Shown: one piece after another, positions 24,390 through 34,955 of the stretch
Position numbering within the stretch: the first letter of the stretch is position 1
Layout: every line of letters starts with the position of its first letter
NCBI GenBank assembly: GCA_025769875.1
Contig: JAGFNK010000073.1
Coordinates: 90,485 to 154,484, forward strand
Source: Russula earlei
Lineage: Eukaryota > Basidiomycota > Agaricomycetes > Russulales > Russulaceae
Length of the DNA: 64,000 nucleotides
Direction: 5' to 3'
Notes under the pieces: generated by a model
What the model was told of the DNA's origin: nothing
The model's input: only the letters and a program-made list of their open reading frames with translations
Database searches by the model: none
Position numbers and translations under genes: made by a program

Positions 24390-24734
24390 ACGGACATTTA
24401 GTGACCTTTGGGTTTGCCAGTGGCAGGCTTGGAAGGAGGGCCCTTGGGGCGGAAGGGCGGGGGTCTCGAGGTTGCTTAGGACAGAGGTCAGCACGAGAAA
24501 ATGCGAGACACGCACTGATCGGGGGTAGAGGGGTTGGCACTGGAGGAAGGTATTAGGTGGATAGCCAATGAAAAAAGCGACGGACGTACGAAATAGGCGT
24601 ATTCGAATTTCCTGGCAAGGGGGAGCTAGAGGGGGAAAGATCGAGTTCAGATATCGATCTTAGGGTTTACGAGGCGGAGGGAGCTGCTAACGTTGTAGGA
24701 GCAGGAGCTGTGCTGGATGGTGTAGGAGATGACA
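24390..24734 (-). CDS. Small hypothetical protein, spliced
   Basis: Start ATG at about 24734 gives MSSPTPSSTAPAPTTLAAPS. A GT..AG intron then joins to PLARKFEYAYF. A second intron leads to TSRPPPFRPKGPPSKPATGK and the ending PKGH at about 24390. Roughly 65 residues, Pro/Ala/Ser-rich with a basic C-terminus. The exon 2/3 joint is uncertain. No family recognised; entered because both introns have consensus ends and the final exon frame closes cleanly. Confidence 0.3.
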
Positions 24735-25144
24735 TCGCACAGCTTGGGTGTAGGTACGGGGGAAGGGATAGCCTCGCCGAAATTGCCCCGGTGACCCTTT
24801 TTTTCTCTGGACCTTGGGCGCTTACTGTGGTCCCACGGATGGAGTCATCCCTCATCCCACAAAAAAAAAAAAAAATCCCTCGGGCACAAATTGTGTCCAT
24901 GGCTGCTGGACGATAGACTTCAACGACACGACACCATCTAGGATCCGAGAAAAGGCCGCTTTTTCATAATGCGAGGCACTACTACCACAGCCATTAACAC
25001 CGCCTAATGTACACTGCCGTGTTTAGTGAACATTTGCAAGACAAATTCCGGGGCTTAGGGTTCTACTCGTTTAAAGAGTCCCAAGGCTAAGCTCAAACAA
25101 AAATTCACGCCCAAGTTCTTTCCTCAAACCCTGGGATTCGCGCC

Positions 25145-27177
25145 ATGTCAACTTCCGAAGCTTTCCCCTTCACCCAGACGAATGATGAAATTAGTGGGGC
25201 GAATTTGTTTGCAATCGCTCCCTCTACTATCCGTGATGCGCGATACCAGGGTGACTTTCGGTAGGCAAATCTTGCTGCTGTACCCTAACAACCCCCTCAT
25301 GATTGGCCACTTCTGTACAGAGTGAAAGTGTCTCCGACTGTCATCTCACAGGGAGCCCATTTTAAATCCGCGTGCGCTTCGTCTCTATGACGATTACATA
25401 AGCTGTCTTGACTTACGCCCCCCCCAAGGCCGTCCTATCAATCTCAAGGATGGACTCTTGCCGTTCATCCTGAGGGAAAACGCTATGCCTACATCCTGAC
25501 AGAGCAAAGGGTGTCCGTGGTGACGGAGTCGCAGGTCACGGACACCGGGGTCGCTGAACGCATAGAGGGTTGGATCGCACTCATTCATGCTCGTGCTACA
25601 GAGGAGGATGTCCACCTTCTTGAGACCTCGGATCTGTTCCTAGAACTGGAGCCGGATTCAAACGCTTGTAACTATTGGTTCGCTGACCACGCCCTTCGCA
25701 CCATCTTTTGGCTGCGCTCGGCGGACTCGCGAGAAATTGGACTCCCGAATTCCTGCTCGGACGGCCATCTTCGTAAGTCTCTCGTTGTAGCGTCTCTGTC
25801 CGAATCGAGTTGAAACTTTCTCGGAAAAGAATACTCTTTGGAAGAAAATTACTGGATTCATGTCGAGATGTTCCCAGGCACTGCGGCTCAGTATGCCACG
25901 ACTGCGCTGAACGAACTCCAAATCATTCTTCTGCACGCTCGGGCTGGTGAGTTTGGACATGGAAATTTCAGCGCTGACTCATGGGAATGACATTCCACAT
26001 TAGATGCCCTTACTTCGGACGTGCCAACTTTCCCGTACACCGCGGAGGAGAGCGAAAAGTTCATTAACCTTCTCCAGTGCAGTAAGGGTGGGTTCCCTTC
26101 GATTATCATGCCCTCCTTGATCCGAAACTAATCGGCTCTTTACAGATCACGCCACCAATCCATACATTACAACTGTCGTAGCGAGGCTGTGGGTAGTCGT
26201 CGGTAAGGGCAAATTATCAAGGTTCGCGGGGACGACGTCTTACGATACTTCCTGTTCCAGCGAACCACCGCTTTTTCACTCATTTTGGCGAAAATCATTG
26301 CCGAATGTCTGCGGTACACTCCGTTTTGGAAGCACCAATCCGAAAGCGGAGCCTCCTTTTGACGGGCATATCCAAGGTGTTGTTCGACCTACCCAATGAA
26401 CACAGAAGGCGCCTTGAAAATATATGGGTGGACGAACTTGTCTACGCCGCCGCATGGCGAAAGTATGTTTCCGAGAGAGTGGAGGACCTTAGGTTAACCA
26501 TGATATGGGTAAGTCAAACGCGCGTCATTGGTCCGAAGAATATATGTTCATTCATTGTTTCCTCCCAAAAAAGCTTTTCGCGTTGACAATGTAAGCCGGC
26601 GCTTTCCTATCATGGAATCATAGTGACCGAGCTGATCTTTGACTTACGACAGTTCCAATATTCTCATGATACCCACGTCACATGTTCCCATTTTGAATGA
26701 ATCCTCAAATGTATTTTGTGTTCTTGGCCTCTGTATCGCATTGGTCCTCCACCATGAACAGCGTCAACTTATCGGTACTGGGAGTAGCACAGGAGTAAGC
26801 ACACTGACACGTCCCTTGCAAGTTCATAATTAACCCGTACGTTTTGCCAGGCTGCATATCTAGATACCCGAAACACCAGTTATGGATTCGAGCCTACTGC
26901 CATCGTTCACAGTTTGCCGCGGGCGGCATTCGTGTGGGCATTTTTTCTTTTTATGATACAGGGTTTTTGGATGGCCTTTGGCGACCTCCCTTCTACTTTA
27001 CTCCTTCCCACCATCATTCCAGTAGGCGTCGTGATGATTGTCGCCTGCATTGGCATATGGTTGGCTCTTCACCCACGCGAAAAACCGTTCGAAGACACTT
27101 CGCTGCCGGCGCCCGATCCCCTTCCGATCTCTCCCATGGATCAGAAAGATACCCAGACTGCCGATGGTATGGTATAA
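25145..27177 (+). CDS. WW-like / multi-TM fungal family protein, copy 3 (compact form)
   Basis: Same family as the loci at 13.4 and 21.0 kb but without the long disordered N-terminus. Start ATG 25145 (MSTSEAFPFTQTNDEISGAN). After introns the WW-like core reads GWTLAVHPEGKRYAYILTEQ, with the GW..HPEG..Y pattern. Then come NYWFADHALRTIFWLRSADS, YSLEENYWIHVEMFPGTAAQ, ALNELQIILLHARA, HRFFTHFGENHCRMSAVHSV and RRLENIWVDELVYAAAWRKY. The C-terminus gives AAYLDTRNTSYGFEPTAIVH, SLPRAAFVWAFFLFMIQGFW and further hydrophobic spans, ending in a short polar tail (stop TAA 27175-27177). About ten introns, all plausible; no internal stop was found in the exons read. Probably the only clearly intact copy. Membrane location inferred; function unknown. 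Confidence 0.65.
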
Positions 27178-29162
27178 AGGAATCATGTTATCTGTTTGCT
27201 TGCTGCTTTACTTCTGTATTAGTACGTATCAGTGACCCGAAACGTCTGCTTCGTGTGCTTGTAATGGCGATTCAGAATATAAAATGTCATACCTTTCGTA
27301 TTGCCTCAAGCCCGATTGAGTGAGTTCCCTACACAAAGAGATACTGGACTCTTAGACTGACGATATGAGAATTCCCATATAGCTTACAGCCTTGTCGTTA
27401 TGGTCTCACGCCGAGGAACCGCCTCCCGGTACCAGCACAGCACACGCGTACCCCGCCCGCGCCCCGACTGTAGGAAGCGAGGCATACTGTAGTGTCTGTC
27501 ATGATACTGCCCGCCGTGATGCAGAGTACAGCGCCCTACGGCTCGCCTATGACCAGCACCACAAACCGGGGGCCGATGTGCGTCCCGGTGCGAAGTGCGA
27601 TGTTTCGGGTTGTGCCAGTGCCGGTGCCAGTGCCAGTGCCAGAGGATCACCTATTCACTCTAAATAGGCGCGCGGGCCAAGTCGTCGGGACGCCGCCCAC
27701 GATCCCTCGATTTTGTGTCCCTTTTCGGCATGATCAATCACGGGTTCATGCTATGGTACTCAGTGCTTTCAAGGCTCTCTGCTCTCTGGGAGCGCGTGCG
27801 CCACTGGTTTTGAGTGGCGCCTACAACCGCCTGTATTGTCGCGGCCTCCGACGAGTGTTGTTGGTTAGCTCAGTTACGCCTCCTGCCGCCGTGGCGGTGG
27901 TGGTAAACGCATGCCCCCTAACGCCCAAAAAGTCCTGCTACCATGTGCTGCTCTCGTCGTGGCCCCCGTGGCCATAGTACATGAGATAAGTGCCTACCCT
28001 TCAAAAACTGGAGCGTCAAACGTCCTCGGCAGAATGAATGGTGACGGGTCACCGACGAACGACCCGACTCCCTTTTTTTTTTTTTTGTATTTTGTATCTT
28101 ATTATCCTTTTGCTCGTCTCTCGTCGTCAACAGAACCGAAACCTCGAGGCCGCGCAACGTGTTTCTCTTGGGCGGCCTTCTCGGGGGGAGTGCCCGTGCG
28201 TCTGGGAGGTTGATACGGCTTGATAGGCACTTGTGCCCCTTTCGTCTGGTTTCCTCATCGCGACGGCGTGTTGTGTGCCAGTGTCTGGCACGAGCTCCTT
28301 GTCCCACTGGCATCCCATCCCATTCTACCCCTCCCGGGTTTTCCCTTCATCCAACACCAAGAAAGAAAAAAAGGTTTGACACAACGCAACGCACTAGGCT
28401 CCCTTTGGATCACATCGCAGAACCGGTCAAGGTTCGCTTCGCCAGTGGCACACTTACTAGTACAGTAGGCGGCCGGTCGCGTCATGCAGCAGGGAGCCCT
28501 CTGTGTGGTGCCCTCTTCCCGTTTCTCGTGCGTGCGTGCGTGCTTTGGGCAGTGCCGCGGGCTCAGGGTCGGGCTGCAATCTATTTTTTTGCTTTCCCTG
28601 AGCCTTCCCTTTCCTACGTTTCTCACCTCCCACGCCCGACATCACGGATCACCAATCCACAAATTCTTCCCCACTCGGCCGAGGCTGAACACAGGCCGTA
28701 GTCAACATATGGGAAGGCAGGTGGAGCAAACCTCGCCGTATGTGCTGCGCATCATCCACCTGTGCTGCGCATCTACCACTACGGGTGTAACCTCCTCCCA
28801 CAGCACAGTGTTGTCCCCCCCACCCCCCCTTTCGATCCGAGTGGTGGAGAAACTTATCCACAAAACTGGTTAGAATTTCCCCACTGCAGCCAAAGCGGGT
28901 AAAGAATGTTATTTTCGCCCATGCAAGGGCGTACTAGTGTACGAGCAGTGAAAGGCTTCCATTCTGGTTCTGATGACTCTGAAACTGATTCACTCCCATC
29001 GCACGCCACACTTGCACGGGACAGCCTCAAAAGTGTCTTCGCCTCTTCAGTGACATGCTTCTGTGTTATTTTGGCACCGTATGCCATCTGTCGCACTAAA
29101 GAGCACGGCCACCCACCATCTTCTTTGACCGTTCCGCACACTTCGGGCATAAACGTATTGAC
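27178..29162. other. 2 kb spacer before the transposon, no gene recognised
   Basis: Open frames of up to 180 codons exist on both strands but are low in complexity and match nothing. One is a translation of a 6-bp tandem repeat (GTGCCA-type, 27606-27641). Homopolymers (T14 near 28073, C-rich 28816-28830) are frequent. Confidence 0.4.
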
Positions 29163-29171
29163 GGCCAACAT
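29163..29171. repeat. Target-site duplication, left copy (9 bp)
   Basis: GGCCAACAT, identical to 30744-30752, directly abutting the terminal inverted repeat. Confidence 0.9.
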
Positions 29172-29350
29172 TAGTCTCGGTTCCAGACGTTCTATCTCGG
29201 ACGGGAGAATCCGAGGGAGGTTGAATCGGAGTGCGAAAAATAGATGAAACTGTTCGAGATAGAACGTCTGGTGACTTTCGTATGGGTGGGTGTGGGTAAC
29301 TGATCATGTGACCTTGTCGTGTACTATCTATGTGGTATATCGACGCGTAC
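29172..29350 (+). repeat. Terminal inverted repeat, left
   Basis: Near-perfect reverse complement of 30561-30743, with a few substitutions and a small length difference near the inner end. It contains its own 17-bp inverted repeat (29183-29199 with 29255-29271). Confidence 0.92.
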
Positions 29351-30317
29351 ATTTCTACTCATAGGATCATGTTGGACTTGGACCATCCCATATATCCAGC
29401 TCTGAGTCCCAGTCGTCAAACTGTGCCTCAGCCAACAATCCACTATTCTATTCAATATCACCCTCATCCTGTGCAATATGGTGCAGCATATCCAGTTCAA
29501 GGATATCCCCCTCTCTCTTTTATTCCATATCATCCTCCCAGCAGTTAGAAATGTGTTCGCGTGGTGAAATCGTTACATGCTGTAAGGTGTGTGAGCCCGC
29601 TGGCCGGGAAACTCACATGACTTGCACTCGCCCCCTCCCGCGCGTCCCTCGCCCACACGTCCTCCTTCCCTCTCTTTCATCTTTCTCTCTCCTTCTCGCG
29701 TTCCCCTCTCGACGTCATCACTTCGTTCCCCACTCCGCACCCGGGAACTGCGACAACGGCTCAAGTCGATCGCCGTCGACGTCACTCACCTCGCCGCCCA
29801 ACGCCTCGCGCTCTCTCGCCTACATCTATCCCCTGCGCCACTAGTCTCCTTTATCCATCTCATGCTTTCCCCCCTTCCTTGTGTTTATGTTCTCGCCCCT
29901 CTGGGACCGACTCTCAAGCATCGCCCTTGCCTCCGCCACGCGTCTACGCACAAGACCCGAATGACGCACACACGTCATCATCATCGCCTTACCGGAGGGC
30001 TCGCTGCCCACAGCGTCTCGCCCCTACGTCATCGCCGCACCGCCCCGCGCTCGCGGACTCGAAGTCGGAGGAACAGGACACCTTTGTATATAAGAACAAG
30101 TAATTACCATCTCGAATGTAACAGATTTAGCTCAGGAAATTGGATCACGTCATCCACACATCCCCTCTCGCGCTCGGGTCCGACACATCTAAGCGTTGTG
30201 TCCCGGAGCACGACCTTGCTCTCGGTTCCTTCCTGTCCCTACCCGCCCTTGGATCAAAGCTACTGATTGCCCAAAGAAACAAAGGAAGATTGAGGTGTAG
30301 CTTATCCATCAGATCAA

Positions 30318-30414
30318 GAACCTGTAGCACACAATTAGAAATGTTGCTAGAGCCGTCCAGGAATTAGAACCTGTAGCACGCGGTCAGAAATGTCGCCAGT
30401 ATCCTCCAGAAATT
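30318..30414. repeat. Tandem duplication, two units of about 49 bp
   Basis: Both units begin GAACCTGTAGCAC and share TCAGAAATG-like and CCAGGAATT/CCAGAAATT blocks; the second starts at 30367. Lies inside the transposon. Confidence 0.7.
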
Positions 30415-30560
30415 GTCGACATCGGTCAGTTTGTCGGATGTGCGGGTCAGATTTCGGGGCTCGTTCAGGTGCAGCATCCTCATGTGCTTTGTGTTCAGAA
30501 TCTGAAGTGTCACCGTCAGAAGGGACAGTGGACATTGCAAGCGGCAGGCTGTATGCACAG

Positions 30561-30743
30561 GTACGCGTCGATATACAAGTATGTGGATAGTACGCGACAA
30601 GGTCACATGATCAGTTACCCACACCCACCCATACGAAAGTCACCAGACGTTCTATCTCGAACAGTTTCATCTATTTTTCGCACTCCGATTCAACCTCCCT
30701 CGGATTCTCCCGTCCGAGATAGAAACGTCTGGAACCGAGACTA
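30561..30743 (-). repeat. Terminal inverted repeat, right
   Basis: Reverse complement of the left TIR, ending CCGAGACTA just before the right GGCCAACAT duplication. Confidence 0.92.
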
Positions 30744-30752
30744 GGCCAACAT
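30744..30752. repeat. Target-site duplication, right copy (9 bp)
   Basis: GGCCAACAT, matching 29163-29171. Confidence 0.9.
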
Positions 30753-30959
30753 AATGATTAACTTGCTGAGCACCCCCGCCTGATTGGCTAATGGATGGTC
30801 TCCCACGTAAATGGGCAGGCTTAGCACTTTGTGAGTCACTGTAATGTAAAATGAACGACATAGCCGAGCTCGAAAAAAGTAATGACCAATCATCCAGCAA
30901 TGCAGGTTACAAGGTTTATAATGATACAAAACGATGAATACGTCAATTTTGTGGCCGCG

Positions 30960-33900
30960 TCATCCCGCGCCCGTGCTGAGCTCGCTCCTATGGGATGGTG
31001 TTCTTGAGAAGGGGGGCGGTGGTGCTAGCAGCCCAGGGCCCGCAGCGTCTCGAGCGCCACCGCCTCGCGACTCCCGTCCATGGGCTTGGCGGACATACGC
31101 GTATCGTTGGAAGTGGTTGAGCGCCTGCAGAAACTGCACGCCAACCTGCGTGCATGCAGCGAGGTCAGGGCGCTGCGCATGGCAGGGCATACGATCGAAC
31201 CAAAACTCACCGGAAACATGCGGAGCTGCGTGAAGAGATCGACCGTCAGGTCGCGCACCACCTCCTGCTGGTGAAACAGCCCAAAGCTCAGGGGAAGCAG
31301 ACCACCGTTGTACAGAGGGGTTAGGGAAAGAAGCTGTTGCGGGAGTGGATCGAGTGTGCTGCGTGAGAGCCAGATCGCAACGATGCGCAGTAAGTAGACT
31401 TACCTCTACCACTTGGTCGTAGCTCCGTACGGCGTCCACCAAAGTCCGCATAATCAATTCTACCTCCGCGTCTTGAACGTGCTTTACGTTCCGCAGTCGC
31501 CATAATTGATGATTCACATCGAATCCTCGGATCGCACTGGTCGCGAGACTTCGCTTGAAATCCTATTACACGGAGAAGTGGGACCAGAGCCCGGATGAGA
31601 AGAAAACCCCATTTGGATTTGAGTCATAGTACGTCACCTCCTGAAACATACGATAGGTCTGGGTTCTACGCCAACCCTCAATCCGGCTGGAGTTTGCGGT
31701 GACTTCCCTGGAGCCGGCAACATCGTCAAGAAAGACGATCCCGCTACCCAACTGTGACGTGTCACCAGGACCCTCGCTAAATGGTATCCCTGGAAAGCCA
31801 ATAGTTGTTGACCCAAGGATGTCCTCCTCATATCGAGATGCTAAACGGACAAAACGCCACACATATTCCACAAAGCGGGCCCGAACAAGAGTTTCTCCGA
31901 AATGGAAGTTGATGGCCGTAATAATCTGAGAAACGGGGATGGGGAGACGCGCATTAACATGGGCGTGGATAGGATCAAGTTGGTCGTCCTGTGCACTTAC
32001 ATCCTCAATAAATACATTATCGGCACTGTCGGCTTTGGCAGTGAAATCGGATTTCTGCGTTTCCTTTTCTCGTCCGGGAAGACGGCCAAGTTCATCTTCA
32101 CTGCCGATCGAAGACTCAGCTTTGAGGGTCCCGCTGCGTGCAAAAGTTGACGACAGTCCTTGGGTCCCAGAAGGGAGCTGCACCGATTGGATGTCTTTAG
32201 AAACGATCATACGGCTGCCAGCGAGGTCACACAACAGATCCCAGGAACCTGATGACTCGAAAATAGGATTAGTAACCCCTGCGATGTATGCTGGACTGGG
32301 GGCAAACCATATTAGTCTAGACCACTCGCGTCGGGAGTGTTGAACCTTACACTGATTCCCATTCATCTCTATTTGTAAGGTTGGCATAAGGAAAGGCCCG
32401 CTCAATAAACCCCTGAAGTACAATGCCACAGCCAGACCCTAGAGCACAGGCCGATAAGACATAATGGGACACTTGCCCGGCAGGCCGATTGTGTCCAAGA
32501 AAAATTATACGTTTTCCAGTTACAAGCGCGTTGAATAGGAGGATGATTGGGTGGGTGAGGCTGCCATTAGAATGGAGGTGGGGGTGAAGAGGTCCGGTTA
32601 TGGTAGCGGATGAGAATGTTTGGATGAGCTGGATAAGGGAGTACTGCATTGCGTGAATCAGGCCCTCAGGACAACATGACGGAGCTATGCTGACGATCAG
32701 GGACACTTACGTCGCCAACTTCCTGGGGAGATGTAAATAAGGGCATCTTGATCGGTAGCTGGTGGCCCTTGTAGTCAATCGTCGTGTGATAATAGTGGGT
32801 GTCCTTTGTTCCAAGGCGAGGATCGGACGTCCGCGCGTTTATTGGCCGACGCGTGTGTGTGTGTTGGCCATTGGAGGAATTTGACGAGGCATCCGTCGAC
32901 CTTCGGCCACCCTTGGTGACCACCGAGCTCCCTTGGCTCCCGTAACTGGAGGGAACTCCAGGAGAAGCGGCGTGTTCGACCAAGCCGCTTTCCTCGCCCA
33001 CCCAGACAGCGCTACCTCCCAAGGAGAACGACGTCTCGGAGGGGGAATGCTGGGATCCGTTGTTATGAGGGGCGGACGCGAACCGGGCGCTCGTATCCGA
33101 GCCGGCGCGGTCGCGCCCCTCCGTGCCATCTTTGGTCCGCATCATGATGCCCTCGTCGAAGCTGGAGTGTGAACCGTTGGAGTTCGATGGCCGGTGGTTC
33201 CCCCGCGCCTCGAGATGCTGGGAGGTCTCCGAGACGCGTGGCGGGTGGAACTTTTCGATGAAGACGTCCTTGCGCTCCGAGTTGCGCATGACGATCTTTT
33301 CAGAACGCGTCAAGATCGGCGCGCCGGAAAGATCCATGGAGTTGATGGCGTCGAACAGCCGCGCCAAACAATCTTGGGATGGTGATGAGAAATAGTCGTC
33401 GAGGGCGAGGAGAAGCACGGGCTAGCCACGCATCGGTCAGCTGCCGTTTGGCTGAGGGTGGGGCGCGGGCGCACCTTGAATATCTGGATGAACGGATGTG
33501 GTGTACATATCGCCATAGCCTTCACGACAGCACCCCTTTTTCGTACAACGTCATTTGCATCGGCACGAAGCTCCCGACGTCGTTGCGGGCACACTCACCT
33601 CCGAACCGTCTTGTCGTGTTTTGTCCGCACGAGGTTGAGCACGTAAAGCAGCTCCGACTTGTTCTCCCCCCTTCCTTCGCCGTTCGGCGTCTCCAAGGCC
33701 AGCACCGGTGCGATCGCGTTGAAGGGCGTCTGATTCAAGAAGAAGATGGTCCAGTCCTCCAGGTGTTTCTCCGCGCCATCCGGCAACATCAAGTTGGCCA
33801 GAAGCCTGAGTGTGGGTTCTGGACGGTCAAAGACGCGACTCTGCGCGCCACGATGCAGGGGAAAAAAAAAAAACGGCGCACCCTTCGTCCGTCCCTAGCG

Positions 33901-33991
33901 GCTGTGGAAACTGGTACGTGAGTTGGGCGCCGCGGTCAATGTCGAACTCGGCCAAGAGGACGAAAGAGCAGTGTTGGGCGTCGACGCCCAT
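30960..33991 (-). CDS. AFI1: Polarity DENN-domain protein, AFI1/MesA/Anr2 type
   Basis: Afi1-type proteins bind the Arf3/ARF6 GTPase and stabilise the polarity axis at hyphal tips. Start ATG 33991 reads MGVDAQHCSFVLLAEFDIDR, GAQLTYQFP, the N-terminal Afi1 docking/uDENN block, then HLEDWTIFFLNQTPFN and ELLYVLNLVRTKHDKTVRR. A long Ser-rich linker follows (32.8-33.2 kb). The SPA/DENN half has LFNALVTGKRIIFLGHNRP, FPYANL, PAYIAGVTNPIFESS, WDLLCDLAGSRMIVSKDI. A 45-nt intron near 31612-31568 removes two in-frame stops and joins PNG to DFKRSLATSAIRGFDVNHQL. The last exons give HQQEVVRDLTVDLFTQLRMF and QALNHFQRYAYVRQAHGRES. The C-terminal end (30960 or 31025) is uncertain. An upstream start within the 34.0-34.2 kb open frame is possible. 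The transposon lies 217 bp past the 3' end. Confidence 0.85.
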
Positions 33992-34240
33992 GGTCGGCCG
34001 TGGCGCGGGTTCGGTGCGGCAGGAGGAGTGTGGACCGGTCGTTGTTTGGAAACGGAGGCAGAAATGATGGCGTCGACGGGCTCGAGGGCGTCTGCCTGTT
34101 CGTCACGCGGTGCGCCGGAACGGGATGGTGTCATCAATTCATTAAACTTTCCCTTCCCATAATTGGTATAAACTTGCTCGCAGTCTGTCACGCCCGACCC
34201 GACGTCCGCGACGGCGGCTGTCTTCCCGCTCACGCCAACG

Positions 34241-34812
34241 TCATACAAGGTTATCTACACTCATAACTGCCCTGCTCAGGGCAGCGAGGGCCGCTCTGAT
34301 GTTGGAAACGCAGTTCTCCAGCTGAATGCGCATCCGCTCTGTCAATGGAAGAAAAAAAACGTCAGCGTGAAGCTTGGGAGGAAGGAGCCTGCGTGTCGGC
34401 AAGACAATAAAGAGAGAACCTGCCTTGTTCTCTCTCCGCCTCTGCCACGGCATCCATCTTGTGGGATAGCGACTCTCCCGCACTCTCATTCTCGGCGATA
34501 AGGCGCGAGAACACCCAGCTGTTCAACAAGGCAATGATTTCGAGTTGCTTATCCTTCAGATCTGCGTGACCACCATTTCAGTGTCGTGTTCCACCGCAGG
34601 GCGCGCATATATGCGCAGAACTGACTCTGATGAAACTCCGCGTCACGTCTAACCTCATCGTCGAAAGGAATAAGGACGCAAGACTTTCGATCGAAGGGAA
34701 TTGAGGCATCCCGCAAAATGGTAGCGACCGGACGCGTCTGAGATTTGTTGCCCTCGGGGACGCTTCCCGGTTCGATTGGGTTGGAGGGCACTGGGCTCGG
34801 TGATGAATGCAT
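34241..34812 (-). CDS. Small hypothetical coiled-coil protein
   Basis: Start ATG 34812 gives MHSSPSPVPSNPIEPGSVPE, then DDEVRRDAEFHQSQFCAYMR. A splice, not resolved exactly, leads to DLKDKQLEIIALLNSWVFSR and ESLSHKMDAVAEAERE. The final exon reads ERMRIQLENCVSNIRAALAA and ends SVDNLV. The second half has heptad-like spacing of hydrophobics, suggesting a coiled coil. The last exons only stay in frame if the intron starts with GC rather than GT (GC..AG, near 34425-34342). Roughly 150 residues; no family recognised. Sits between AFI1 and coatomer alpha on the same strand. Confidence 0.45.
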
Positions 34813-34955
34813 TGTGTCTCTCCCAGGAGATGAAAGTGGTTGAGTGTCGGAATACATTTGGCTGCTGCACGAACACGCTATCAAGTTTTTAAAGTAATTC
34901 GATCCACGTGCCAAACTCTCAGGTGTCCTTATGTATAGAAAAAGAACATCATCGA

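Larger units (their letters stand above)
29172..30743. mobile_element. Mutator-like (MULE) non-autonomous DNA transposon, 1572 bp
   Basis: The segment starts TAGTCTCGGTTCCAGACG and ends with its reverse complement. The two ends are near-identical inverted repeats of about 180 bp. It is flanked on both sides by the perfect 9-bp direct repeat GGCCAACAT (29163-29171 and 30744-30752), a target-site duplication. Long TIRs plus a 9-bp duplication are the hallmark of Mutator-like elements. The 1.2 kb interior has no transposase; its open frames are Ser/Pro/His-rich and unrecognised, and it carries a 49-bp tandem duplication. It therefore moves, if at all, with a transposase supplied elsewhere. High TIR identity and intact TSD suggest a recent insertion. 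Confidence 0.9.

Noticed and set aside
27384..27650. His/Trp-rich minus-strand frame (WHWHWHRHWH)
   Set aside because: Direct translation of the GTGCCA-type tandem repeat at 27606-27641; not a metal-binding protein.
28159..28701. 180-codon plus-strand frame
   Set aside because: No start context, no homology and low-complexity composition; overlaps equally long frames on both strands.
31568..31612. Premature end of AFI1 at two in-frame stops after HFSV
   Set aside because: A 45-nt GT..AG intron removes both stops and joins two conserved segments (PNG to DFKRSLATSAIRGFDV).
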